A stretch of DNA of 64,000 nucleotides, taken from contig JARGXX010000113.1 in NCBI GenBank assembly GCA_030374765.1, positions 868,001-932,000 on the forward strand. The letters are read 5' to 3'. Below the pieces are notes generated by a model. That model saw only the letters and a list, made by a program, of their open reading frames with translations, was not told the origin of the DNA and ran no database searches. Source of the stretch: Agarophyton chilense. Its lineage: Eukaryota; Rhodophyta; Florideophyceae; Gracilariales; Gracilariaceae. How positions within the stretch are numbered: the first letter of the stretch is position 1; each line of letters starts with the position of its first letter. A program made the translations under genes and the position numbers. This document shows positions 29,848 to 40,170 of the stretch, piece by piece.

Positions 29848-31836
29848 ATGACAGCGCAGCCGCGCCCTCCTCGCCGCGTCTCTAAGCGCCGTCGCGAGCA
29901 TCCCCTCCCTTCCATCCCCTCCGAGGGTTTTACCCGAGACGAACTCGACTCTGACGACTCGCGCGACAACGCCTCAAACCCCATTTCCACATCTTATGTT
30001 GCGACGTCGCACCGCCAGCACACTTCGAGTCTCACAGAGCCTCAATTTGAAGTAGACGACCTTGATTCCTCCGAAAATGAGCACGTTGATTCACATCTCC
30101 CTTCCCACCAACGACTCCTTGGCTTCACTGATGCCATTTTTGCGTCGGATGATGACGAAGATGACCCTGACTTTGAACTTGCTTCTGTCCAGCCGTTTCT
30201 TTCACAACCATCTTCGCCTACTGTACAACCTCTTCCGTTCACGCTTGCTCATTTTGCGTCAGAAGATGAGGACGACGACCCTGACTTCGACGTACACTTT
30301 CCGCTTCCAAATGCGCAGCGATCCTTACAAACAAAAAGCTCTATTCAGTCAAGCGATAGTCCTCCATGCAGTCCTCAACATGATATGACCTATGCCCAGT
30401 TTTTGCAAGCCCTTAATTGGAACGCTCCAACCGAACAACATTCTTTTCCAGATGCTTTCAACAAACTTCTAGACGACGATGATGAGTTTGACTACATGCG
30501 TGAAGCCGCTAACGTACAAGAGGATCCTCTTGAATTTCGCGATGATTTACCAGTCAGTCGCCGGGAAGTAGCTCAGCTTCTATCAGAGCGCGGCATTGTT
30601 TTACGCAGTCAAAAAAGACAACGGACAAGGAGAGTTGCGCCAGCAACGAGTGCTCCAACAAATCCTTTGTTGTTTCCGCACAGTGTCGTGCCTGCTACAG
30701 GCACACATGTACCGGTCCAATCTATGAGCTCTGTTACTCCCGTTGCTGCTGTTTCTTCTACTTTTCCTCCACCTTGTATCACCCCTGTTTCATCAGCAAA
30801 TGCTGTCGTCTCTACCACGCCCGCAGTAGCATCAAACACCGCTCTCGCTTCTCGGATCTCACAACAGCAAGCATTACGTACAAGTGCGGTTGCGGTACTC
30901 TCGCCACATTTTCTGGTTCAATTCCAACAACAGCTAAAAGCGTTTGTACAGATTTTGGCACATATTCATGCGAATAGCGCAAAGAGTGCACGGATAAGTG
31001 GTAACGAAGAGCCTGATCCTTTAGCAAACGACGCACACGAAAAATCTGAGATCATGTTGAAGCGAGTCGTAGAGAATAGAAAGATGTCTATATCATATCA
31101 TGAAATGCTGGAAACTCAGATGATGCGTATTGCGCTATTTTCGGATGGACTTGCATTTCGCCAGTTTGAGGAATGTTTTTCCAAGCCAAACCGTAAGAAG
31201 TCTGTATATGCTGTAGATGGGCTGGAAGATATTGAATTGTTTTTAAATGATTGTCGTACTCTGGCGATTGAGCAAATGCCCTCCAGGGCTTTGGAGCGTG
31301 TGGAGAAAATTTCACAACCCCATCTCAAGCGAGCTTTACTGACGAGAAAGCGACAGTTTACGTTGTCGGGGGCCCGTGAGGGATGGTTTATCTGGACTGC
31401 TGAAGATGACAGATTGTTGGCGTTGACAATCGCGAAGTATGGCAGGGAAGTCGCGGAATATTCGAAGGACTTACTACCTCATAGGTTAGAGGATGATTGC
31501 CAAGCGAGAGTGCGACATCTATGTTCCCGACGATGCACGGGCAACGCCGTGAAGAGACAAATGATGCTGATTAGTGCACCGCTTAACCAGCAGGAAGTGA
31601 AGCTTGTGCAACACGGACTACGTATGTTCGGGGGGCGCGTGGAGGATGAATTTGTCTGGAAACGCATTCAGAAGGAATTACTTCCGGGAAGGCAGTGGTC
31701 GTTGTTGCAGAAACTGTGGTTGTGGAGAGAGACGAGGAAGAAGACAAAAGCAAGGTATCGAGCTAAGGTGAGTCAGAAAAAGAAGGCGATGAGGAGCTCG
31801 GATAAAACGGGCTCAAATGCGCTGGCAGATGGGTGA
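29848..31836 (+). CDS. GON4L-like SANT-domain nuclear protein
   Basis: 662-residue intronless gene. The N-terminal third is acidic and contains a duplicated motif, FASDDDEDDPDFE (about residues 97-110) and FASEDEDDDPDFD (about 136-149). Residues about 208-250 (DEFDY, then EFRDDLPVSRREVAQLL) match the acidic box followed by a conserved helix that typifies GON4-like proteins. A helical region (about 330-500) includes two stretches typical of the family's middle part. The first SANT/Myb-like unit starts WFIWTAEDDRLLALTIAKYG (about 512-560); a second Trp-poor one (about 580-630) ends in LQKLWLWRET. The C-terminus is basic. Known GON4L proteins are chromatin-associated transcription co-regulators in animals and plants; the same role is inferred. 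It starts just after the tRNA gene, on the opposite strand. The start choice is the first ATG of the long frame. Confidence 0.72.
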   Translation: MTAQPRPPRRVSKRRREHPLPSIPSEGFTRDELDSDDSRDNASNPISTSYVATSHRQHTSSLTEPQFEVDDLDSSENEHVDSHLPSHQRLLGFTDAIFASDDDEDDPDFELASVQPFLSQPSSPTVQPLPFTLAHFASEDEDDDPDFDVHFPLPNAQRSLQTKSSIQSSDSPPCSPQHDMTYAQFLQALNWNAPTEQHSFPDAFNKLLDDDDEFDYMREAANVQEDPLEFRDDLPVSRREVAQLLSERGIVLRSQKRQRTRRVAPATSAPTNPLLFPHSVVPATGTHVPVQSMSSVTPVAAVSSTFPPPCITPVSSANAVVSTTPAVASNTALASRISQQQALRTSAVAVLSPHFLVQFQQQLKAFVQILAHIHANSAKSARISGNEEPDPLANDAHEKSEIMLKRVVENRKMSISYHEMLETQMMRIALFSDGLAFRQFEECFSKPNRKKSVYAVDGLEDIELFLNDCRTLAIEQMPSRALERVEKISQPHLKRALLTRKRQFTLSGAREGWFIWTAEDDRLLALTIAKYGREVAEYSKDLLPHRLEDDCQARVRHLCSRRCTGNAVKRQMMLISAPLNQQEVKLVQHGLRMFGGRVEDEFVWKRIQKELLPGRQWSLLQKLWLWRETRKKTKARYRAKVSQKKKAMRSSDKTGSNALADG

Positions 31837-32324
31837 TCTGGACTTGAGAAGTACTGTAGAATGGTAGGGGCTTGAGATTCAATTTGATGGAAAACAAGCA
31901 AGACCGCTGAAGGCAAGGCCTCTGAAGTTGTGCAAGACTCGCTCCATGCGAGTTCCAGACATCATAAGACAGTCGCGCCTACCGACGACAAACATCTCCC
32001 TTTCCAACTACGCTTGGCCACCATTGAGTGTGATTTAAAGTATTGCGGCCTAGCTTAGAGCGTTTGGTAGTTGGAACTTTGATGAAGCAGAGTGGAACAG
32101 ACATTTGACACTCGAACTAGAATAATGAACCAGAAAAGGAGGAGGACAAGAGACGGTTTGGAGCACATGGTGTGAAACGGAGGTGTGAGATGGAAGAGAT
32201 TGCATTCAGTTCGGCTGTGGCTGTGGCATGGAATGCATTTTCAATTCTTGGGTCGGCACAAAATAAATGCCGCCAGGTGAATCCAAGCAAACAAAGGGCC
32301 GGTCGTTAGCGCACGGCTTCGCGG
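31837..32324. other. intergenic, no gene seen
   Basis: 3' flank of the GON4L-like gene and 5' flank of the small zinc protein. No convincing frame, repeat or RNA gene was noticed. Confidence 0.4.
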
Positions 32325-32627
32325 ATGCGCGACAAGCAACAACAGTGCACTCGATGCGGTAAAACATTCCTGCGATCGCAGAACAAGGCGGGAAGCTGTC
32401 TATTTCACGGAGATATTATTAGTAATTTGCAACAGTTCACAATGTACGAAGATCATCACTTCGATGACGCAGTTCTTGACAAGGTGAAGGGATCGCGGTA
32501 CGGAAGACTATGGGTGTGCTGTCAGTATACGGACGCGGATTCTCCGCATTGTAAGAGTGGATTTCATGTTACGTTTGACTGCGAGGGTTCACACTGGGCT
32601 AAGGACATTGGGTTTGCTTTTAAATAG
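32325..32627 (+). CDS. small CHORD-like Cys/His zinc-binding protein
   Basis: 100-residue frame starting MRDKQQQ. The Cys/His layout is CTRCGKTF (C8, C11), GSCLFH (C24, H27), WVCC (C54, C55) and HCKSGFH (C71, H75). Order and spacing (CxxCG-x-F, N-x-x-GSC-x-x-H, W-x-CC, C-x-x-GxH) follow CHORD zinc modules, which bind two zinc ions and act in co-chaperone or signalling proteins. Known CHORD proteins usually carry two modules; this is a lone, slightly deviant one, so the family assignment is tentative. A 5'-truncated duplicate lies at 37,335-37,520. Confidence 0.6.
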   Translation: MRDKQQQCTRCGKTFLRSQNKAGSCLFHGDIISNLQQFTMYEDHHFDDAVLDKVKGSRYGRLWVCCQYTDADSPHCKSGFHVTFDCEGSHWAKDIGFAFK

Positions 32628-34085
32628 GAATTGTAGGAAAGAGCTGAAGAGACTTGACTACTCCGTCAGTGTTTGCCTCTCTGGTGTATCACCTTAGCTC
32701 AATGTGAAAAGCATTCGTTGCCGCATGTGACAGGAGATCAATCTTGCTCCTTTATTTGCACGTCCTTGCTACGGCGGGGCGCCTTTATCTAGCGTTCAAC
32801 AGCTCGCTCCACACGTGGCGTTTGTGTACTGTTTGACACCGGAAATGACGTTATGGCAATTAAGGAGAGCGGTTGGGTAAACCACTTCTGTTCAAAATAT
32901 TATATTTATTCCTTGATGAGACGTCCCTTTCGACGAGCCTTATTAAGGTTCATGCGATTGAGCACTCACCCAAGTCATGGAATGTCCACTGAAAACAATT
33001 CACTGAAAAAAGATTACCTTCACGCGAATTCTTCAACGAATTTACACTTGCAGTTTGTGCGCCTCGAGGCCGAGATAAAGCGGACGATTTGCGTCCACAA
33101 TCCTAGCAAGCTTCTCCGTCAACGGCGGAAATTCTTTCTTTGGTGCTAGTAGGAACCCTGTCGACTCGGAAGTGGAAGTGAACCATTGCGCCCAGGGCTT
33201 CCAGTCTTCCGGCATCCCTTTTTCCCATTTTATCGCCTTTGAAACAAAAGGGATTCCCATGTGTTCACACCATGCCTTGACAACTTTCTCAGGATGATTC
33301 CGAAGATCATGAGCTTCGATTACCACCGGATCCTCCCCAGCGTCCTTCATCATTGTAAAGATATCTGCCAAGGCGTGAAAGCTAACCATATCCTCTTTAA
33401 AGAACTCCGGCCATACTCGATGAAATGAAGGTGCAACCCACGCAGGATGACGAATGAGCAATGAACCTCGAAAGGAAAGAACCACCTTCTTGTCCAGATT
33501 GAGTGGACCGATGTGGTTTGCAATCTCCCTGATAAAGACAGGTTGTTTCTTTTTTTCTTCCATAATGTTATTGAGCGCAGCCGCTAAAGTTGAGTTCGGA
33601 TGCCGTTCTTCAAGATGATCATAAACACGCTCCGGTCCGTGGTAGAACGCATCCGGGAAGAGAAATCAGGCAATCAAGAAGTTCGTCAGAGGTGATAAAA
33701 AAGTACCATGCAAAAGGGCAATTACGCACAGCTGAAAGGTTCAGTCATAACCATGTGGTCGCCTCTCTGGCGCATCATTCTGTCAAACGCAGTTGAAGAA
33801 GAACGAGGGCAGGACCAGAGGCACAGTGGACGCCTTTCTTGGGCGTTGCGCATAGTGGTTGTTCCGTCTACGTAGACTGATGAATATGGACGGAACTATT
33901 GCATAGTTGAATTCGGAGTAGGTTCCGCATTCCACTGGGTAGGAAAACATATTCCCGGACATAAATGTGGATGAAGTTAGAGAGAAGTGAAGTGAAGCTT
34001 GTACAGGCGGGCTTCGCACAATCTTGGCCATCTGATCCGAGAGCCACAGGATGCGTCAAATCTCGGCCTCGGTTTCTACAATAAG
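32440..34085. repeat. duplicated genomic block, copy 1 (uninterrupted)
   Basis: Runs from within the CHORD-like gene through the sulfotransferase gene to about 34,085. The second copy is split: 37,334-37,742 matches the left part and 56,377-57,649 the right part. The junction corresponds to GAAATG at 32,842-32,847 here. The copies stay easily alignable; the sulfotransferase second exons differ at about 19 of 173 residues. Confidence 0.9.
33042..33853 (-). CDS. two-exon P-loop sulfotransferase, copy 1, altered splice acceptor
   Basis: Host gene on the minus strand: exon 1 33,853-33,730, intron 33,729-33,653 (77 nt), exon 2 33,652-33,042; 244 codons if spliced. Exon 1 starts MRNAQERRPLCLW and carries the 5'-phosphosulfate loop CPRSSSTAFDR, then RGDHMVMTEPFS. 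Exon 2 continues with FYHGPERVY and the 3'-phosphate motif SLLIRHPAW...S, then a C-terminal MPEDWKPWAQWF region. This matches small PAPS-dependent sulfotransferases; the acceptor is unknown. The donor is GTGCGT. The acceptor reads GG where copy 2 has AG, and no other AG lies in the intron, so normal splicing is doubtful. If not spliced, only a 173-residue frame (33,563-33,042) lacking the 5' loop remains. Confidence 0.72.
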
Positions 34086-34504
34086 ACCCATACAATTCAG
34101 TACTTTGTGTTGCTGCTTGAAACAGAAAACCAGAATTCAAAGCAGCCCTAATGGTTGACCTGACTTTCCGTACTCATTTGATCAAGCTTCCGTCAAAATG
34201 CTTCAGCTTGTTCGCGTTTGCGCCGATGAGAATACCTGTTAATGAATTGTCAAGGTATTGGGGAAAATCAATCACTGGCGTATTTCGTGGAGGCTTATGG
34301 TAACCATTTTGTTGCCTTTCGAAATGAGCCGCACCCTTTTTGCCTCGCCAACTACAGCTTGTGAATGTCATGTTTTGTTGAGAGTCATGTTCACCTTTTG
34401 CTGATGTTGACTCACTTTCATACTTCCTCCGCTCGCGTTCTGCCAAGCAAGAATGTCGCGGTTCTTTGTGTACGTGGTACCATTTATGGAAACTTCATCT
34501 TCTG
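34086..34504. other. intergenic, upstream of the zinc-finger gene
   Basis: No supported gene. A 90-residue frame on - (34,174-34,446) has no recognisable motif. Confidence 0.4.
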
Positions 34505-34512
34505 TATAAAAG
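34505..34512 (+). promoter_or_regulatory. TATA box of the C2H2 zinc-finger gene
   Basis: TATAAAAG, about 165 bases before the ATG at 34,676, is the only consensus-quality TATA box noticed near a gene in this window. Confidence 0.6.
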
Positions 34513-34675
34513 GCAGGTTCTTACTTTGCTCCTCCCATCGACAGTTGCAAGGTTGCCCTTCGCACGCTAAAGTTTCACTACTACTACTCGCTGAGAACAT
34601 CTGAATCACTCTTCGGCACCAGTTACGTTTCTGTTGATTAGGACGCTTTGTTTCACATATTCTCTTTAAACAAGA

Positions 34676-35953
34676 ATGAGCTCTCTACCGAAACTAAACA
34701 TTGACAATCTTCTAAAGGTTGAAAATGGAGAGAGTCTGACTTCCCCAGTGACACCGGCCACCGAGGGGAAGAAAACAAAACCTGCGAAAACGGAACCGGC
34801 AAAAACGGAACCTGCCAAAACGGAACTGGTCGAAGGCGAGCCGGAGAAGAAACGCAGACGGGTGGGGGGTCTCCCGGTGAGCGCTCTCGTCAATGAGAAG
34901 AACGAAGAGACCCCCATCTCGTGTTCCTACCCGATTGCCTACTTGCCCCCCATTCAAGTCGATCCGGTCACTCCAGGACGGCCAAGGTTCCCGTCTATTC
35001 TCTATCAAATGTCAGAGTTTGTGACGCAGCTAGAGGACAGGTCCGTGAATGGCACTCTACCGTCAATAACGTCGCTTGGATTGCTTTCCTTTGAAGAACT
35101 GGCGGCTGGTATTGTTGCAACAACGTCGCTTGGTGTTTCTTCGACAAAATCAGCTGGTGACAATCCCTCGCGAGGGAAAACGTCTATGCTAGAGCCCGAC
35201 AGGAATCATGGAGATGTCGGAGACGAGAATATAGAACCTTCGGAGAATGGAAACAATCTGTCCGACAACGAACCTCCCAGAGAGCCAAAAACGCTGCGCC
35301 GAAAGCGTTCTCGGGGTGAACGTGACAGACCTGTAACCACGCAACCGGAGATTGAAAGTCTCATTAGGACTTTACGTGAACAGGAGAAAAGTCGAAGAGA
35401 GGAAGGGAATAGGGATAGAGCCTCCAATTCGTCCCAGGCAGAGGAAGAGGGAGAGGACAGGGCTCCAAACAGGACTCGAACTCGTACAACAGCGGATGGA
35501 AAGAGCCTGAGCCCCACCGTTTCAAGAAGTCGCGGAGTGACCAAGCAGGGAACGCACAGAAGAGGTCGTCCTAATGGGGACAATAGGCCTAGACCCTTTT
35601 CTTGTCCGTCTTGTCAAAGACGATTTCACCAACAGAGCGGGGTAGTTAGCCACTATCGCGTAGTGCACCTGAGAGAGAAGCGTTTCGAATGTCCTCACAA
35701 ATGTGGGCTACGCTTCGGTGCACGTGGGGATGTAACAAGACACGTCGATGCAGTGCACAACAAGATTCGCAACTTCGAATGCCAGGTTTGCGGAGATGCG
35801 TTTGCTCGAAAGAGCATTCTCACAAGGCATTGCAAAAACATGCACAACGATATATTCGGGGCGGACGAAGCCCATGACTGTGTGCATGGATGTGTGTTCA
35901 GGCCAAGGAACAGGGAGGACAAAGAAGAGGAGGTAGAAGAAGAGCAGAAGTAG
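34676..35953 (+). CDS. C2H2 zinc-finger protein, three fingers
   Basis: 425-residue intronless gene for a probable DNA-binding transcription regulator. A short repeat of PAKTE units lies at about residues 41-57, followed by a basic KKRRR nuclear signal. The middle is Ser/Glu/Arg-rich and probably disordered, with a charged helical stretch at about 222-250. Three adjacent C2H2 fingers follow: FSCPSCQRRF...HYRVVH (about 307-331), FECPHKCGLRF...HVDAVH (about 337-361, with a 3-residue Cys spacing) and FECQVCGDAF...HCKNMH (about 367-390). An acidic tail EEEVEEEQK ends the protein. Linkers are near-canonical (KRFEC, RNFEC). Targets cannot be told from sequence. The TATA box at 34,505 and the first ATG of the frame fix the start. 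Confidence 0.88.
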   Translation: MSSLPKLNIDNLLKVENGESLTSPVTPATEGKKTKPAKTEPAKTEPAKTELVEGEPEKKRRRVGGLPVSALVNEKNEETPISCSYPIAYLPPIQVDPVTPGRPRFPSILYQMSEFVTQLEDRSVNGTLPSITSLGLLSFEELAAGIVATTSLGVSSTKSAGDNPSRGKTSMLEPDRNHGDVGDENIEPSENGNNLSDNEPPREPKTLRRKRSRGERDRPVTTQPEIESLIRTLREQEKSRREEGNRDRASNSSQAEEEGEDRAPNRTRTRTTADGKSLSPTVSRSRGVTKQGTHRRGRPNGDNRPRPFSCPSCQRRFHQQSGVVSHYRVVHLREKRFECPHKCGLRFGARGDVTRHVDAVHNKIRNFECQVCGDAFARKSILTRHCKNMHNDIFGADEAHDCVHGCVFRPRNREDKEEEVEEEQK

Positions 35954-37333
35954 AGTGCGATTATCTTCTTGATGAAACCTTATGCGTGATTTATCAGTAG
36001 CTGTAGAGTTAGAATATTAGATAGATCCCGCCATAAATTGTAATAAACGTTGTAGGACTTAGGTCATGTTGATGAGACTGGGACCCGTGGTGGAAGTGCT
36101 TCCATACGGGTTTGACGACAGCCACCGTGCCATTCTCAAGAAAAGCGAGAGGCGAGTCAGAAAGGATAGCAAACTTCCACTGGACATTTGGGTCGGTGAC
36201 TCGGAAGGGCGGCATGACCGATGCGATGAAAGATCAAAAAGCGGACTTGTGGAGGTGTAGTTGTCCGCGTTATGCCACACCACCGTTCGCATCAGATGGC
36301 ATAAGACCATCGGGTGCAATCTGCGGGTTGCCTTCCCTTCAACAGTTTGGAGTGACATGTTGCGCATCAAGCAATATGAGCCAAGGCGATTGCGATTCGC
36401 AGGAAGCAAATCACATCATCCACTTTTCCCTCCAAGACAAAAAGTGATGCAGTGATGCGAATAACCGTACGTCAACTCCTCTAGTTTCGAGGCTGGTGAA
36501 ATCCGGCCTGTTCCTGTCGGTCATGAAAAAGAATGCGAGTACTGCTTTGCCAATAACGCTTTCGGCATTTGTCAAACACGTACGTTTCCCATTTGCAAGA
36601 GCCTCTTGTCTTCGATCATACGCACAATGTGTCGGAACACACAACGAAAAAGATCACTCTTGCGTCAAAAGGCAGTCGGTGTGATTGCCGTGATGCAGTA
36701 CTTTTCTCAACTTCAACTCCTTTTTCTGGCAATGGTGCATCCGCTCACCCCATTAGTGCATCGTACATATCTTTGCAAGGGTCAACCAATGGTAAAACTT
36801 CATAGGGCGACACGGATGTTGAAGATGCACATGCGCAAATGTCAAAGACGGTTTGAGAAGGCTAACTGGAGAGCGACCTTGTTTTCGACAAACCGGTTGT
36901 GTTATTCTTTTCTGCTCCCTACAAGAACTGCCGCTGTCTTTCATGGCGGAGCACTTCGAATGACTTGTCATCTGAATGGCAATGTGGTTGGTGTGGTTTT
37001 CCAGAATTATCCCAATCAAGAACTCTTTTGTTAGAAAACATGCAGCTCTCGATGATCGACCTGTCTGGAGATCGTGTTATTCTGCCTGCGAGCACGGGTC
37101 TTCGTAGTTAGTTAGGATTAATGCCTTCGGTAGCAATAACCGTGTCCAAGCGGATGCATATGAGGGATGACCAACTCATGTTTTGCTTCAGAGTACGAAT
37201 CTTGCGGTTTGATCAGCAGGGACCAGTGTGTGTTTGGATAATTGAACACATTGGGTCGAACCTGAAATCCAAAATACCAATTTGGTGGTACTCAATTTGG
37301 TGCTTTGATACCCCTTAGAGCATAGCCACTGGG
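35954..37333. other. 1.4 kb without a recognised gene
   Basis: Open frames on both strands stay below 145 codons and change often. The most protein-like is a minus-strand stretch (36,215-36,009) containing MPPFRVTDPNVQWKFAILSD. A decayed gene or transposon is possible, but nothing was recognised. Confidence 0.35.
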
Positions 37334-37742
37334 CATGTACGAAGATCATCACTTTGATGACGCAGTTCTTGACAAGGTGAAGGGATCGCGGTATGGAAGA
37401 CTATGGGTGTGCTGTCAGGATACGGACGCGGATTCTCCGCATTGTAAGAGTGGATATCATGTTACGCTTGACTGCGAGGGTTCACGCTGGGCTAAGGACA
37501 TTGGGTTTGCTTTTAAATAGGAATTGTAGGAAAGAGCTGAAGAGACTTGACCACTCCGTCATTGTTTGCCTCTCTGGGTGTATCACCCTTAGCTCCATGT
37601 GAAAAACATTCGTTGCCGCATGTGACAGGAGATCAATCTTGCTCCTTTATTTGCACGTCCTTGCTATGGCGGGGCGCCTTTATCTAGCGTTCAACAGCTC
37701 GCTCCACACGTGGCGTTTGTGTACCGTTTGACACCGGAAATG
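37334..37742. repeat. duplicated block, copy 2, left piece
   Basis: Matches 32,440-32,847 closely and stops at GAAATG (37,737-37,742), where the YR-element composite begins. It includes 220 bp downstream of the CHORD-like gene. Confidence 0.9.
37335..37520 (+). pseudogene. 5'-truncated copy of the CHORD-like gene
   Basis: Encodes the last 61 residues of the small zinc protein, with about four substitutions, from MYEDHHFDD to the same stop. The first half of the zinc module (CxxC and CxxH) is missing, so a working zinc fold is unlikely. Confidence 0.8.
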
Positions 37743-38719
37743 TTTTAATCCAGAGCCTGCGTAGGGATTATTATTACCGGAGACATGAAAAAATGACGCC
37801 TCTGCGTTTGGTCGACTAAAGCTTTACTCCACCTTCTGGTGGTGTCGACTGGGCAGCGTAAGCTGGCTAACGGAGTAAGTCAGGGAGGGATCCCTGTTGG
37901 AGAGGGAAGTGGTCAGGCCTCCGTAGGCCAGTGATCCCTATTATGTTGGTGCTTTTTTCAGAATTCTTGAGAGTTGTTTCAATTTTCTGAGGAAATTAAA
38001 TTATCAGTATTTCAAGGTCCGGCGTTGCGATATCATGGTGTTAATAAAAATTTTAAGGCTTGGTTCGACAAAATTTAGAGCTTAAGTGAGTTCCCGTATG
38101 AATTATTGTCCATTGTGCTTTATTGGCGTTGCTTGTGGTAAAATCCGGAAACAGAATTATGTAAGGTCTTTTTTAATTGGGTGACCAGGGGATTTTCTCA
38201 CGTGCGCAAATTTATCTTCAGTGCGATCGGGAAGTCGCGTGAAGGTCATATCTGGCTGGGAGTTTTGTGTGTTTTTAAATAGATTATTATAAGGGTTTTT
38301 GAAGTTGATTATCAAAAGTAACGGTTTTTTGCGATATTTGTGTTTCGTTTTTAAAGGGTTTTCTGAAAAACAGTTGTTCAAATTTCTGTACCATGCACCT
38401 TGCGTAATGATGCAAGACTGGAGTGTTTAAAGCATCACAGTCTGCCTAGTAGTAACTGTATATATTGTTGTCGAGACACGAATCTCAGGGACCTGGCGGA
38501 TACGAGTCCCAGACCTAATTCCACTTGTATGGGGGTCGGGTGAAAGCGAGACCTATTACGATCGCGCGCTCAGCCAGGAGCAGCCCTTTTAAAATCACAA
38601 GCCTTCACTACTTGTTAAAGTAGTCTCGAGGACGGAATGGGTTGACCGTCTTTAGAGGTGATGGACGTGCTACAAATTAAATTTCAAACTGCAGGGCTCT
38701 CGGGCCGAAAATCGAGGGC
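37743..38719 (+). other. leader region of the YR retroelement
   Basis: No gene seen. It contains AT-rich DNA and short imperfect inverted repeats, for example around 37,910-37,935 (ggcctccgtaggcc). Split terminal repeats typical of Ngaro-like elements were looked for by eye, but not found with confidence. Confidence 0.4.
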
Positions 38720-39216
38720 ATGGGGGAAGACGCCTTGGGTGTCGTAAGAGAAGCTTTTCAGGGTTGGGTTTCAGTTTACCTTGGAGAAAAGTCACAGAAA
38801 AAAAATGCTCTCGTTCGTTTAATTAGGAATGAGATTCCGGGGATCCCTAAAGAGGGGGAGGCGGACGTCTTTTTCCATTGCATTAAAGATGAAACACACC
38901 CATTGAGTGTCGAAGGGAGTGCGTCAAAAGCGGGGTCTTCTAAGGGTGTAGCGAGTACTCGAGTTGTAACCGTCTCGGATCAAAATCCTTGAGGGCGTTC
39001 TAAACGCGTGACGGGGGGGCAAAAAGGGTGAATCCTCGAGTGAATACGAGTCCGAATCCACTCCGGATTCTGAATCTGAGGAAGAGGCTACTACGCGCCC
39101 CAGTGAAATGCAGAAAACTCTTTCTTTCATGGAGGGGTTGGAGAAGGCGCAAAAACGCATGACTAAAGACATTAAGGAATTAAAGGAGTCGCGGAAGAGT
39201 TCCAAGAAGAAATCAA
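38720..39216 (+). mobile_element. YR element gag-like region, left part
   Basis: Coding-like sequence starting MGEDALGVVREAF. A Ser/Glu-rich stretch follows, then a Lys-rich, probably helical or coiled-coil segment (MEGLEKAQKRMTKDIKELK). It stops at the insertion site of element E and resumes at about 51,622. Assignment as gag rests on position. Confidence 0.5.
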
Positions 39217-40010
39217 TGAAGTGCAACCCTCGTGAGGGCCGTTTGCCAGGACTTGGTTTTTTTTCCGCCTCGGGCGATACTTGTGAGATCTATGAGTAAT
39301 ACCGCTTCTAGCGGGCTGGCGTAGCCAGGTGTATACGCGTTGTACGCGAAGTGCACCGGCGGCCGTGCGTCGTGGCCCCGATTCGGGTGTGACTTACCCA
39401 CGTGTACCACGGGTGGCCCAGGACAGGTTGGCACAGCATAGCTGGATATTTCTCTATTTATTTAGCTTTATTACACTAGGTTAGGGAGCTCTTTACAGTA
39501 TTCTACACTATATAGTGCCAGGGCGATCTCGCCCTGACACTCAGTAAACCTCCCCAACCAGGGTTCTTGGCTCTAAGTCTTTTTCCGCTTTCGCGAGTCT
39601 TCCACACTCTGCGGAGGTGAAGCCGCGTTACTAACGGTAGACTTATCCACCCTGCGTCAACAGGAGACTCACCGCTGTTAGCGTGTATATCTTTCATACC
39701 CCTGCCGTGTTCTCGCCACAGTATTGGGTTTGCTACATATTTCTTTTGGCTCTCGTGGCCCATGCCCCCGATCGCCCCCACTGGGTGGTCCCCCCTTTAT
39801 CACTTGCCCACTCCCGTGGAATACAGCTCATACCTGGTCTGCTCCCTTCTAGCATCCCGCACTCTCCCCGCTTGGCGTGCCGGTGAACCTCGGCCTTACA
39901 CCCCGACTTAGTCGTGTTCACTCCGGAGAGGCTCCGTCGCCGTGCTACCCTCCTTGGAGGAAGACTCGGACATCTTCGTGTGTTTCCGCCGCCCTTGGTG
40001 TTGCACTACA
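39217..40010 (+). repeat. Element E 5' LTR
   Basis: 794 bp, starting TGAAGTGCAACC and ending GCACTACA. Related in its second half to the solo LTR at 54,415-55,298. Confidence 0.95.
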
Positions 40011-40013
40011 AAC

Positions 40014-40025
40014 TGGTCTCCCGAC
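40014..40025 (+). promoter_or_regulatory. Element E primer-binding site
   Basis: TGGTCTCCCGAC, three bases after the LTR, matches element B's site at 11 of 12 positions. Confidence 0.7.
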
Positions 40026-40170
40026 ATAGAAGGCTAGGGGAACCTGGTTTGGTTGTTTTTCACATTGCTGTGCTGTCTTCTCTCGTCGAGATCTGCTTTC
40101 CAATTTCTTGGTTTGGACCCACTTGGTGGAAGCTTTTGTTGTCCTATTCTTAGTGGTCAACGCTACAACC

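Noticed and set aside
36059-37034. several frames of 65-142 codons
   Set aside because: No recognisable motif in any frame and frequent stops; left as unassigned sequence.
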